Source: Treponema sp.
Lineage (GTDB): Bacteria; Spirochaetota; Spirochaetia; Treponematales; Treponemataceae
Length of the DNA stretch: 64,000 nucleotides
Assembly: GCA_024693045.1 (NCBI GenBank)
Contig: JAILLQ010000037.1
Coordinates: forward strand, 1-64,000
Reading direction: 5' to 3'
The notes beneath the pieces were generated by a model. It was not told the DNA's origin, made no database searches, and saw only the letters and a program-made list of their open reading frames with translations. Shown here in pieces: positions 1 to 7,711 of the stretch. Made by a program: the position numbers and the translations under genes. Position 1 is the stretch's first letter. The number at the start of each line of letters is the position of its first letter.

Positions 1-303
1 AATTATTATTACAGAAAAGAGAAAAAAGGTGTATTTTAATCGTTTACTTTTATTCAGAATAATGTAAATTATACTTTCTATAATTCCTACAAGGCTAAAG
101 ATAATTAAAGCCGTATCTGTGATACCGATTACACTGATTAGAAGAGAGAGGGATGAATCCAAGTAATTAAGGTAGTTTCCTGTAAGATAAAAAAAGCAGA
201 AAACAATAACAGACAGAAATAAGAAGAGGACAGCCCTTAATGTGAGTCTGTAAAGGATTGAAGAGGAGATTTTTTTGCCTTTTTCTTTTCTTGCAGTAAA
301 CAT
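1..303 (-). CDS. Partial membrane protein, cut by left window edge
   Basis: An open minus-strand frame begins at ATG 303 and runs without a stop to base 1, so only the first 101 residues are visible. It opens with a basic stretch (MFTARKEKGKK) followed by two hydrophobic segments at about residues 21-41 and 52-83, and a short basic stretch (NKSKRLK) before a third hydrophobic run at the edge. That is the pattern of an integral inner-membrane protein with a cytoplasmic N-terminus. It is divergent from the SPFH-like gene at 353 with only 49 bases between starts, so the two probably share a promoter region. The family cannot be named from this fragment. Confidence 0.6.
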   Translation of the reverse strand, partial: MFTARKEKGKKISSSILYRLTLRAVLFLFLSVIVFCFFYLTGNYLNYLDSSLSLLISVIGITDTALIIFSLVGIIESIIYIILNKSKRLKYTFFLFSVIII

Positions 304-352
304 AAAGCATTGTTATACTAAAAATTGTATTTTTTACCGTCAAGGGGCTAAA

Positions 353-1060
353 ATGAAAAAATTTTTAAAGAATTTATTTGCATGCTTCATTATCCTTTCT
401 GTATTTGCTGCAGTACTTTTCTTTCTGGGATGGACACAGTTCAAGGTACCTTCTGATGGTTTTGGCGTGATTGTCTCTAAAACGGGGGGAATTTCAAAAC
501 AGATAGTTGAACCCGGAGTTTTTTCCTGGCACTGGGAATTTTTGATTCCTTCCAATGCTCAAATGAAAATTTTTAAAATTAAGCATTACAAACTTAAAAA
601 AAATATTTCTTATACTGTGCCAAACGGTGATTTTTATGGATCCTTACTTTCTTCGGACACTGATTTTAGTGCAAATTATGATTTTACTGCAGATGCTTTT
701 ATTTCTCGTGAAAATATTCTTGAGTTATTTTCAAGTTCGAAGATATCCAATGAAGAAGAAATTGAAGAATACATAAATAATGATTTTCAGGAACTTTGCG
801 GTAAAATAGTAACTGCCATGCAGATTAAGGTTGAAAAAGGTGATTTAATTCTGCCTGAACTTTTAACTTCAGAAGATCTTCTTAAACTTGCCGGTTATAA
901 AAAGGACTCAATGATTGAATATTCTACAATCAAACTGTCTGATGTTACCATTCCTGATTTCAGATTATTTAAAATTGTAAGAGATAAGTATATTGAAAAG
1001 CAGAAACTTACTCCTGACTTTTTAAAGGAAGCCGAGGAAGAAAGTGCAGCTGTTAATTAA
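353..1060 (+). CDS. SPFH/band 7-like membrane-anchored protein
   Basis: The chosen start is ATG 353, preceded by AAGGGG at 342-347; a longer reading from 275 would add 26 residues with no ribosome site. The 235-residue product has one N-terminal membrane segment (about 8-28) and then a region resembling the start of SPFH/prohibitin domains: the run FKVPSDGFGVIVSKTGG followed by EPGVFSWHWEFLIP recalls the 'vp.ge.gVv...G' and 'pG.h...P' pattern of that fold. The rest is acidic and mixed alpha/beta. SPFH proteins usually organise membrane microdomains or protease complexes, but no partner is visible here. The gene sits 18 bases before the chorismate mutase gene, suggesting co-transcription. Family placement is tentative. 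Confidence 0.5.
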   Translation: MKKFLKNLFACFIILSVFAAVLFFLGWTQFKVPSDGFGVIVSKTGGISKQIVEPGVFSWHWEFLIPSNAQMKIFKIKHYKLKKNISYTVPNGDFYGSLLSSDTDFSANYDFTADAFISRENILELFSSSKISNEEEIEEYINNDFQELCGKIVTAMQIKVEKGDLILPELLTSEDLLKLAGYKKDSMIEYSTIKLSDVTIPDFRLFKIVRDKYIEKQKLTPDFLKEAEEESAAVN

Positions 1061-1078
1061 AAAATAAAGGATTAAAAA

Positions 1079-1456
1079 ATGAAAAGACTTTACGGCATTC
1101 GTGGTGCAATTACTTGTGAAAATACAAAGGAGTCAATTTCTGAAAAGACTTTGGAAATGTGTTCTCTTTTGTTATCAGAAAATAAATTACAGCCCGAGGA
1201 TTTCGTTTCCATGCAGTTTACTCTTACAAAAGATTTGGATGAAATGAACCCTTGCGCTGCTTTTCGCCGGCTTTACAAGGAAGCTGATGTTTCCTGTATA
1301 CCTTTATTTTGTAGCCAGGAGGCTTATATCAAGGGCGGGCTTGAAAAAGTTATCCGAGTATTAGCCACTGTCTATATGGAAGAAGGTTCTGTTCCTCAAA
1401 ATGTTTATCTTGGTGGTGCAAGCCTTTTACGTCCAGATCTTAAGGGAAGATTGTAA
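1079..1456 (+). CDS. aroH: Chorismate mutase, AroH type
   Basis: The 125-residue length and the opening RLYGIRGAITCENTKESI match the monofunctional AroH-type chorismate mutases, trimeric enzymes that convert chorismate to prephenate for phenylalanine and tyrosine synthesis. The conserved Arg near residue 8, the segment SMQFTLTKDLDEMNPCAAFR with its Arg, and IPLFCSQE line up with the family pattern (Arg7, 'T.Dl...fPA..aR', 'Pl.c..Em'). The C-terminal part (VYLGGASLLRPDL) matches the 'H.YL.gA..LRpDl' ending, including its Arg. An AAAGGA site precedes the ATG. Its stop lies 4 bases before glgA, so the two are translationally close although their pathways differ. Confidence 0.85.
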   Translation: MKRLYGIRGAITCENTKESISEKTLEMCSLLLSENKLQPEDFVSMQFTLTKDLDEMNPCAAFRRLYKEADVSCIPLFCSQEAYIKGGLEKVIRVLATVYMEEGSVPQNVYLGGASLLRPDLKGRL

Positions 1457-1460
1457 GTTT

Positions 1461-3050
1461 ATGAAAATCTGGCTTTTGTCAATGGAATGTGCAGGAATTG
1501 CAGAGGCTGGCGGTGTAAAGGATGTAACATATGCTCTGGCAAAAGGCTTTGCTAAGTCAGGAAACAAAGTAACTCTTTTTATGCCATTTTACGGTTGCAC
1601 AAGGACGGATAAGTTAAACTCTCTTTGTCGCAATGTTATAAGGGATGTTCCCGTAAATATCTGCGGAAAAAAAGAATATGTTTCTTTTTCTAAAGCTTTG
1701 TTTTGTAAAGATAGTGTAGAAGTCGTTTTTGTTGAGCATAAATCATTTGCAGAAAAAGATGCTGTATATGTTTACACCCAAAAAGAAGAAAAAGAAAATC
1801 CCCTTCACAAAAGGGGTAAGGGGCATGAAGATTATCTTTTTATTGATGCCCTTTTTTCAAAAGCTATTGCTCTATATTCAAAATCTCTTTCTAAAGATTT
1901 TGCACCAGATATCGTTCACTGCCATGATGCTTCTACAGCCATTTTTCCCTGTTATGCAAAGATAGAGAATCAAAACTTTTTTGAAAAATCACGACACATA
2001 GTTACCATTCATAATGCAGGACCAGCTTATCATCATGAGTTTAAAGATATGGATCAAGCTGCTTATATTACAGGTCTTGATTCTGCTTTGCTAAGAACCG
2101 CTCTAAATGGAAACAGAGTAGAACCATTTTTGCTTGCTGCAAACAATGCATTGATAACGACTGTTTCAACTTATTATGCAGAAGAACTTTCTAATCCAGG
2201 CAATTACGAACTTACCGATGGGCTTTCCTTACAGTTTTACCAGAAGGCAATTCCCATAACAGGGATTACGAATGGTATTGACTACAGTCTTTATAGACCT
2301 GAAAAGAAAAAGGTTTCTCTTTTACCGCACTCTTACAGTCCAAGAAAGGGGCTTTTGAGGGGAAAGAAAAAAAACCGCAATTATTTCCTTTCTTTGTGCA
2401 AAAAGGTTCTTTCGGAAAAGAAACAGAAATCTATTTATCTTGAAGGAATTAAAAGGTATGGTTCAATTGATTTGGACAGCATAAATAAAAAAACTGTTTG
2501 TTTTATGTATCACGGTAGACTTGTATCTCAGAAAGGTCTTCCTCTTTTGTTGGAGGCTCTACCTGTTTTGTTAAAAGAAATTCCTCAGGCAAAGTTTTTT
2601 ATTGTGGGGCAGGGGGAACCAAGCATAGAAGAAGAGCTTAAAAGGGTTGCAAAAAAATACGATGGCCAGCTTGTTTTCTTCAATGGATACAATGCGCCTA
2701 TTTCAAGACTTGTAGCTTCTGCTGCTGATTTTGCTTTAATTCCAAGTTTCTTTGAACCTTGCTGTCTTGAAGATTTGATTTGTCAGGTATTTGGAACTAT
2801 TCCTGTTGCTCATTCTACAGGGGGCCTAAAAAAAATACTTGATGAAAAATCAGGTTTCCTATTTATGCATAATGATTCTGAAAGCCTCATAAGAAGTATG
2901 AAAAGAGCAATTGAATTTTTTGAAGATAAAAAGCGTTTTAAAAATATGATTTCATGGACAGCAGAATATGTTTATAACATCTATTCATGGGATTATGTAA
3001 TCAAAAAAAATTATTTAAAATTTTTCAAAAAAAGTCTTTTAAGCTATTGA
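1461..3050 (+). CDS. glgA: Glycogen/starch synthase-like GT5 glycosyltransferase
   Basis: The 529-residue protein has the GT-B layout of bacterial glycogen synthases, which add glucose from ADP-glucose to alpha-1,4-glucan. The N-terminal half includes VTIHNAGPAYHH (the GT5 'TiHN..yqG' region) and the C-terminal half has YHGRLVSQKGLPLL, with the conserved Arg and Lys, and PSFFEPCCLEDL with the donor-site Glu, then STGGL. ATG 1461 is preferred to an upstream start at 1401 that would overlap aroH. Two oddities: the ADP-glucose-binding K-x-G-G-L near residue 15 reads E-A-G-G-V, and a short GC-rich inverted repeat at 1800-1823 encodes a basic linker (NPLHKRGKGHE). Activity is probable but not certain. 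Confidence 0.8.
   Translation: MKIWLLSMECAGIAEAGGVKDVTYALAKGFAKSGNKVTLFMPFYGCTRTDKLNSLCRNVIRDVPVNICGKKEYVSFSKALFCKDSVEVVFVEHKSFAEKDAVYVYTQKEEKENPLHKRGKGHEDYLFIDALFSKAIALYSKSLSKDFAPDIVHCHDASTAIFPCYAKIENQNFFEKSRHIVTIHNAGPAYHHEFKDMDQAAYITGLDSALLRTALNGNRVEPFLLAANNALITTVSTYYAEELSNPGNYELTDGLSLQFYQKAIPITGITNGIDYSLYRPEKKKVSLLPHSYSPRKGLLRGKKKNRNYFLSLCKKVLSEKKQKSIYLEGIKRYGSIDLDSINKKTVCFMYHGRLVSQKGLPLLLEALPVLLKEIPQAKFFIVGQGEPSIEEELKRVAKKYDGQLVFFNGYNAPISRLVASAADFALIPSFFEPCCLEDLICQVFGTIPVAHSTGGLKKILDEKSGFLFMHNDSESLIRSMKRAIEFFEDKKRFKNMISWTAEYVYNIYSWDYVIKKNYLKFFKKSLLSY
1800..1823. repeat. Small GC-rich inverted repeat inside glgA
   Basis: CCCCTT at 1800-1805 pairs with AAGGGG at 1811-1816, and a second AAGGGG-like block (TAAGGGG, 1817-1823) follows directly. 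The C/G runs stand out from the AT-rich neighbourhood and fall in a hydrophilic linker of the encoded protein, so they may be an in-frame palindromic insertion. No second copy was found in this window, so a dispersed family is not shown. Confidence 0.35.
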
Positions 3051-3075
3051 CCTTTTTTTTCGTATTTTGTATATT
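3047..3075 (+). promoter_or_regulatory. Promoter for tRNA-Thr/tRNA-Tyr
   Basis: TTGACC (3047-3052) and TATATT (3070-3075) are separated by 17 bases. The -35 overlaps the TGA stop of glgA. The expected start point near 3082 is about 23 bases before tRNA-Thr. Confidence 0.7.
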
Positions 3076-3104
3076 AATTACACGTTCGACACAACGAACG
3101 ACTT

Positions 3105-3177
3105 GCTGCCTTAGCTCAGTTGGTAGAGCACGTGATTTGTAATCTCGGGGTCGAGGGTCCGAGTCCTTCAGGCAGCT
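3105..3177 (+). tRNA. trnT: tRNA-Thr (anticodon TGT)
   Basis: A full cloverleaf can be drawn: acceptor GCTGCCT/AGGCAGC, D arm GCTC...GAGC, anticodon loop TTTGTAA with anticodon TGT, a 5-base variable loop and a T arm GAGGG/CCTTC. The discriminator base is T; CCA is not encoded. Two features are unusual: the anticodon stem has a T-T mismatch in its middle pair (positions 29-41), and the T loop reads TCCGAGT, with C where nearly all tRNAs have U55 (pseudouridine). Confidence 0.93.
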
Positions 3178-3182
3178 TATCC

Positions 3183-3261
3183 GGGAAGTTGGCACAGTGG
3201 GACTGCGGGAGACTGTAAATCTCTTGGGCAACCGGATGGGGTTCGATTCCCTGACTTCCCA
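3183..3261 (+). tRNA. trnY: tRNA-Tyr (anticodon GTA)
   Basis: Acceptor GGGAAGT pairs with ACTTCCC, the anticodon loop is CTGTAAA (anticodon GTA), a long class II variable arm follows, and the T loop is a normal TTCGATT. The discriminator is A. It lies 5 bases after tRNA-Thr and shares its promoter. Confidence 0.93.
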
Positions 3262-3268
3262 AGCTTGT

Positions 3269-3304
3269 AAAACCTAATTTCGAAAGAGATTAGGTTTTTT
3301 TAAT
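3269..3304 (+). terminator. Intrinsic terminator after the tRNA pair
   Basis: AAAACCTAAT pairs with ATTAGGTTTT across a short loop (TTCGAAAGAG) and is followed by a T run. It ends the tRNA transcript before the rnf promoters. Confidence 0.85.
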
Positions 3305-3322
3305 TTTAAATACATTCATCAA

Positions 3323-3351
3323 TTGATTGGTTAGAAGTAACTAACTATAAT
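3323..3351 (+). promoter_or_regulatory. rnf promoter P1
   Basis: TTGATT (3323-3328) and TATAAT (3346-3351) are 17 bases apart. Predicted initiation near 3358 would give a leader of about 48 bases before rnfC. Confidence 0.65.
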
Positions 3352-3364
3352 TTTCCCAAAAAAA

Positions 3365-3393
3365 TAGACTACTTTTTTAATCCCCACTATAAT
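3365..3393 (+). promoter_or_regulatory. rnf promoter P2, short-leader
   Basis: TAGACT (3365-3370) and TATAAT (3388-3393) are 17 bases apart. Predicted initiation near 3400 leaves only about 6 bases before the rnfC ATG at 3406, and no Shine-Dalgarno sequence is visible, so transcripts from P2 would be nearly leaderless. Confidence 0.6.
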
Positions 3394-3405
3394 TTTCATG
3401 TAATT

Positions 3406-4782
3406 ATGAAACTGCATACTTTTAAGGGTGGAATTCATCCTCAAGAAAACAAAGAATTAAGTAATCAATGTCCTATTACAGATGCATTTCCTGCGTCTAA
3501 TACTGTAACTATTCCAGTTACTATGGGTGGTGCTCCTAACCAGCCGGTGGTAAAGGTCGGAGATTTAGTAAGTAAAGGGCAGGTTATTGCTACTGGTGAT
3601 AAATTTATGAACTGTCCTGTTCATTCGTCTGTATCGGGAAAGGTAAAGAAAATTGCTTCATCTCTGGTAACAGGGAATGGAATGGCTCCTTGTATTGTAA
3701 TTGAAGCCGATGATGAAAATCGTACTTCTTTTATGGAGCCTTTGGACCCTTTTACCTGCACTAAAGAAGAAGCTTTGGCCCGAGTCAAGGAAGCCGGTAT
3801 CGTTGGTATGGGAGGAGCTTCTTTCCCAGCTCATGTCAAACTTAATCCTCCTAAAGATAAAAAGATAGATTATGTTCTTGTTAATGCCGCAGAGTGTGAG
3901 CCTTATCTTACCTGTGATGAAAGAACGATGATTGAAAGTCCTGAAAGATTAATAGATGGGCTTTCTATTATACTTAAAATTTCAGGTGGACTTGGTTTAA
4001 TTGCTCTTGAAGATAACAAAGCCTATATAAAATCAATTCTCGAAGCAGAAATTGCCAAAAAAGATCTTAAGAAAAAGATTTCTGTTTGCCTTGTAAAAAC
4101 AAAATATCCTCAAGGTTCTGAAAAATTTATAGTAGCTTCTTGTTTGGGAATTGAAATTCCTAGTGCAAAACTTCCCGCTGATGCAGGCTGTATCATTTCG
4201 AATGTTGGTACCGTTTGTGCAATAAGTGACGCTTTCAGATTGGGAAAACCTCTTATCGAAAGAGCTCTGACTATTTCTGGTGGAGCTGTAGAAAAGCCAT
4301 GCAATTTAAGAGTTCCTGTCGGTACTTTAGTGAGTGATTTAACTCCTTCTTTCTTTAATATAAAAGAAGGGCAGGCTGTTAAATGTATTTCCGGCGGACC
4401 TATGATGGGATTTGCCATGTCTTCTTACGCTTTTCCTGTAGCAAAGGGTACTAGTGGTGTTACTTTCCTTACAGAAAAGGAAACCTATCTAACTCAGGAA
4501 GATCCATGTATTTCTTGTGGACGCTGTGTTTCGACCTGTGCAATGAGACTTTCTCCTGTCTTAATCGTTAGAGAATTGAAGGCTGGAAATATAGACAAAG
4601 CTAGAAAATTCGGTTTGATGGATTGTATTGAATGTGGATGCTGTGCTTTTGTCTGTCCGGCAAATATTCGCCTTGTACAGAGAATACGTCTTGGTAAAGG
4701 TATCGTTAGAATGAAAATGGCAGAGGAAAGGGCTAAAGCCGAAGCTCTGAAAAAACTTGAAGAAAATAAGAAGGAGCAGTAA
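3406..4782 (+). CDS. rnfC: Rnf electron transport complex subunit C
   Basis: RnfC is the peripheral NADH-side subunit of the Rnf complex, which couples electron transfer between ferredoxin and NAD to Na+ or H+ transport. The 458-residue protein has the N-terminal barrel-sandwich region, the glycine-rich GMGGASFPAHVKL nucleotide/flavin-binding segment near residue 135, an SLBB-like region, and two ferredoxin clusters at Cys368-371-374-378 and Cys407-410-413-417. It is first in rnfCDGEAB, the order common in anaerobes with a pumping Rnf. The start ATG has no visible ribosome site. The C-terminus is a short Lys/Glu-rich tail, without the long repeat extension of some proteobacterial RnfC. Confidence 0.95.
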   Translation: MKLHTFKGGIHPQENKELSNQCPITDAFPASNTVTIPVTMGGAPNQPVVKVGDLVSKGQVIATGDKFMNCPVHSSVSGKVKKIASSLVTGNGMAPCIVIEADDENRTSFMEPLDPFTCTKEEALARVKEAGIVGMGGASFPAHVKLNPPKDKKIDYVLVNAAECEPYLTCDERTMIESPERLIDGLSIILKISGGLGLIALEDNKAYIKSILEAEIAKKDLKKKISVCLVKTKYPQGSEKFIVASCLGIEIPSAKLPADAGCIISNVGTVCAISDAFRLGKPLIERALTISGGAVEKPCNLRVPVGTLVSDLTPSFFNIKEGQAVKCISGGPMMGFAMSSYAFPVAKGTSGVTFLTEKETYLTQEDPCISCGRCVSTCAMRLSPVLIVRELKAGNIDKARKFGLMDCIECGCCAFVCPANIRLVQRIRLGKGIVRMKMAEERAKAEALKKLEENKKEQ

Positions 4783-4784
4783 AA

Positions 4785-5831
4785 ATGGCAGAAAACAGAT
4801 TTCATATTTCATCAAGCCCTCATTTTACTTTTGGAAGTTCTACTCAAAAAATAATGCTTGCAGTTTTGATAGCACTTCTTCCTGAAACTGTAGCTGGAAT
4901 TGTTATTTTTGGTCTTCCAGCTTTGATTACAATTCTTGTTTCCCTGATTGGAGCTGTTGCTTTTGAAGCACTCTTTCAGAAAGTTACAGGGCAGAAAGTA
5001 ATAGTAAATAACCTTTCGGCTGCAGTAAGCGGTCTTCTTATCGCTCTAGTTTTGCCTTCGACAACTCCTTTCTGGATGGTTTTGCTTGCCGATGCAGTTG
5101 CTGTAGTAATAGCTAAAGGTTTGTTTGGCGGTTTGGGAAGCAATGTATTTAATCCAGCTTTAACTGGACGAGCTGTTCTTTTTATAAGTTTTCCGGCTGC
5201 AATAGGTGCAAACTGGTATAATCCTGCTTTGTCTCTTGATTCTCTTACAGAAAAAACAGATGCAATAAGTCAGGCTACGGTTTTGTCTCAGATAAAAAAT
5301 GGAAGTCTTGAAAGTTTCGATTACATGCAGTTTTTCCTTGGAAACAGAGCTGGTTGTATAGGGGAAACTTCTATTATTTTAATTTTGATTTCTTTTCTTT
5401 TCCTTTTGATAACAAAAATAATTGACTGGAGAGCACCTCTTACTATGCTTTTTACTGTTGCTCTTCTAACTTTTCTTTCTGGACTATCAAACGGAATTAA
5501 TCTTGCAGCTTTGGACATGCTAAAAGCTCTTCTTACAGGTGGGCTTGTTTTTGGAGCTACATTCATGGTTACAGATTACGCTACAACTCCTGTAACAAAG
5601 CCAGGGCGATTGATTTTTGGCTTTGGATGTGGTCTTATAACTTTTTTAATTCGAAAATTCGGCGGTTATCCGGAAGGAGTTATGTTTAGTATTCTTATTA
5701 TGAATGCAATTGCTCCTCATTTGAATAATTTTACCGTAAGAATGTACGGTTACGGCAAGAAAGGCAATCGAAAGGCTGATTTGAAAAAAATCAACCAAGA
5801 ATTTGGCCTTGAAGGAGATGAAAATGAATGA
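4785..5831 (+). CDS. rnfD: Rnf complex membrane subunit D
   Basis: This 348-residue NqrB/RnfD-family protein has about ten hydrophobic segments and is part of the membrane ion-pumping core. AAGGAG of the rnfC 3' end serves the ATG at 4785, two bases after the rnfC stop. RnfD carries FMN on a Thr in an S/T-x-A-T motif; here the candidate is D-A-I-S-Q-A-T just before residue 165, with Gln where Gly is common. TDYATTPVTKPGRLIFGFGCG and a long amphipathic C-terminus match the family. It overlaps rnfG by 8 bases. Confidence 0.95.
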   Translation: MAENRFHISSSPHFTFGSSTQKIMLAVLIALLPETVAGIVIFGLPALITILVSLIGAVAFEALFQKVTGQKVIVNNLSAAVSGLLIALVLPSTTPFWMVLLADAVAVVIAKGLFGGLGSNVFNPALTGRAVLFISFPAAIGANWYNPALSLDSLTEKTDAISQATVLSQIKNGSLESFDYMQFFLGNRAGCIGETSIILILISFLFLLITKIIDWRAPLTMLFTVALLTFLSGLSNGINLAALDMLKALLTGGLVFGATFMVTDYATTPVTKPGRLIFGFGCGLITFLIRKFGGYPEGVMFSILIMNAIAPHLNNFTVRMYGYGKKGNRKADLKKINQEFGLEGDENE

Positions 5832-6414
5832 GACTTTTAAGCTGGGCTTTTCACTTGCCTTGTATGCCCTTGTTTCATGTACTGTACTTGCTATGGTGAA
5901 TAATTTTACTTCTCCAAAAATCGCTAATAATCAGATTGAAAAAGTGAACAATGCCATGAAAGATTTTTTTCCAGAAGAAGGTGTTACTGCTGAAACTCTT
6001 TCTGAATTTCATGGTAAGTCTTATGGGACAAGCAAAATAGAAAAAATTATTCTGGCAAAAAATATAACTGATGGCCAGATTGTAGGTGGAGCCGTTCAGG
6101 TTTCAGGACCTACATATGACACAGGAACTATTCTTCTTGGTATGCAAAAAGATGGAATTATCCGTGGCCTTAAGTTTCTAAAATTAACGGATTCTCCTGG
6201 ATTTGGCTTAAAGGCAAATGATCCAACATATAAACTGGAAAACGGTAAAACTTTTTATCAACAGTTTGAAGGCAAAAATGCCAATGATGGTTTTGAAGCA
6301 GGAAAGAATTTTGACGCGATTTCCGGAGCTACAATTACTTCAAATGGTATTGCGTCCCTTATGGAACTAGGATGCCGTGAACTATCTTCTTATCTGGGAG
6401 GAAGCAATGAATAA
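5824..6414 (+). CDS. rnfG: Rnf complex flavoprotein subunit G
   Basis: RnfG is a periplasm-facing subunit with one N-terminal membrane helix (about residues 7-24) and an FMN-binding domain. The flavinylation motif FDAISGATITSNG, whose Thr receives FMN, lies near the C-terminus. ATG 5824 is chosen because AAGGAG at 5812-5817 sits 6 bases upstream; ATG 5818 would directly abut it. Length 196 residues is normal. The gene overlaps rnfD and rnfE, indicating tight translational coupling. Covalent FMN transfer would need an ApbE, not seen in this window. Confidence 0.94.
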   Translation: MNETFKLGFSLALYALVSCTVLAMVNNFTSPKIANNQIEKVNNAMKDFFPEEGVTAETLSEFHGKSYGTSKIEKIILAKNITDGQIVGGAVQVSGPTYDTGTILLGMQKDGIIRGLKFLKLTDSPGFGLKANDPTYKLENGKTFYQQFEGKNANDGFEAGKNFDAISGATITSNGIASLMELGCRELSSYLGGSNE

Positions 6415-7126
6415 GCAGCTTCAGATTTTTACAAATGGGTTTATTAAAGAAAATCCTCTCTTGGTTTTGAATATAGGTTTGTGCTCATCTCTTGGAGTAA
6501 CAACAAGTATTTTTAACGGACTTGGAATGGGTATGGGTATGCTTTTCGTTTTACTTATGAGCGAAATTGTTATCAGTATTTTCAGAAAATTAATTCCTTC
6601 TGCAATTCGTCTGCCTGTATTTATTATCATTATTGCCGCATTTACAACAATCGTACAGTTAGTTTTACAGGCTTATGTAGAGAGTTTGTATGATGCCCTT
6701 GGTGTATTTCTTCCCCTTATCGTTGTAAATTGTATCATCATGGGAAGAGTTGAAGCCTTTGCTTCAAAAAATAACACCGGTAATTCTATTCTAGACGCAC
6801 TTGGAATGGGATTAGGTTATACTTTTGTTCTCGTTCTTATTTCATTTTTCCGTGAACTGTTGGGAGGAGGAACATTGATGAGTGGAACTCCTCTTATGAT
6901 AACTCTTATTCCTGAAAATTACAGAATTGGTATGTTTAATAGTGCTCCAGGTGGATTTTTAGTATTTGGATTCCTGGCTGCAATTGTACAGTTTGTAAAA
7001 TATATTCTGGCTAAGAAAGAAGGCAAAAAACTTGCTCCTCCAAAGGTTCATGATTGTTCTGCATGTTCTTCAGCCTGTGGATTACAGAAGAATAAAGAGA
7101 ATGTCGAAAAGGAGGAAAGTAAATGA
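6407..7126 (+). CDS. rnfE: Rnf complex membrane subunit E, cysteine-rich tail
   Basis: RnfE and RnfA are paralogous six-helix membrane subunits inserted in opposite orientations that together bind an iron-sulfur centre in the membrane. This 239-residue protein has the expected NCIIMGR and GGGTLMSG-type segments. The start ATG 6407 follows GGGAGG and overlaps the rnfG stop. After the last helix it has an extra hydrophilic tail containing C-S-A-C-S-S-A-C (about residues 218-225), three closely spaced cysteines beyond the membrane core. The tail could bind a metal centre; this is inference. Confidence 0.93.
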   Translation: MNKQLQIFTNGFIKENPLLVLNIGLCSSLGVTTSIFNGLGMGMGMLFVLLMSEIVISIFRKLIPSAIRLPVFIIIIAAFTTIVQLVLQAYVESLYDALGVFLPLIVVNCIIMGRVEAFASKNNTGNSILDALGMGLGYTFVLVLISFFRELLGGGTLMSGTPLMITLIPENYRIGMFNSAPGGFLVFGFLAAIVQFVKYILAKKEGKKLAPPKVHDCSACSSACGLQKNKENVEKEESK

Positions 7127-7701
7127 TTGACTTACTTAAACTTTTTATAAAATCAGCTGTTGTAGATAATGTAGTATTCATTCAATATCTTGCTATCTGT
7201 CCTTTTGTAGGAATGACAAGTGATACATCAAAGGCTACTGGTATGGGAATTGCAACAAGTTTTGTAATTATTCTTGCTACAGCAGTAACATGGCCTTTAT
7301 ATAAATTTGTTATGCTTCCTTTTGGTCTTGAATTTTTACAGACACTTTTTTTCATCCTTGTAATTGCATCCTTGGTTCAGATGGTAGAATTTTTCCTTAA
7401 AAAATCTATCCCTTCTTTGTACAAATCAATGGGTGTTTATCTTGCTTTGATTACAACTAACTGTGCTGTTCTTGGTGTAACCATCAACTGTATCAGCAAA
7501 GATTACGGATATGTAGAAAGCCTTGTTTATGCCTTGGGTTCTGCAGCAGGTTTTCTTTTAAGTATGGTTGTAATGGCTGGTGTTAGGGAAAGAGCAAAAA
7601 TTGCTGTAATTCCAAAAAGTTTTCAGGGAACTCCAATTCTATACATTGCAGCAGGACTTTTGAGCCTTGCTTTCCTTGGTTTCAAGGGTTTGATTAAATA
7701 G
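7123..7701 (+). CDS. rnfA: Rnf complex membrane subunit A
   Basis: This 192-residue protein is the RnfA/NqrE homologue: six hydrophobic helices, the conserved cysteines in CPFVG (helix 1) and TTNCAVLGV (helix 4) that contribute to the intramembrane FeS centre, and a typical length. It begins in an ATGA overlap with the rnfE stop and has GGAGG upstream at about 7110. It forms the ion-conducting membrane core with RnfD and RnfE. Confidence 0.95.
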   Translation: MIDLLKLFIKSAVVDNVVFIQYLAICPFVGMTSDTSKATGMGIATSFVIILATAVTWPLYKFVMLPFGLEFLQTLFFILVIASLVQMVEFFLKKSIPSLYKSMGVYLALITTNCAVLGVTINCISKDYGYVESLVYALGSAAGFLLSMVVMAGVRERAKIAVIPKSFQGTPILYIAAGLLSLAFLGFKGLIK

Positions 7702-7711
7702 AGGAAAGAAA

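Noticed and set aside
3025-3231. Minus-strand frame of 68 codons over the tRNA pair
   Set aside because: It runs through two complete tRNA genes and their promoter; it is a chance frame.
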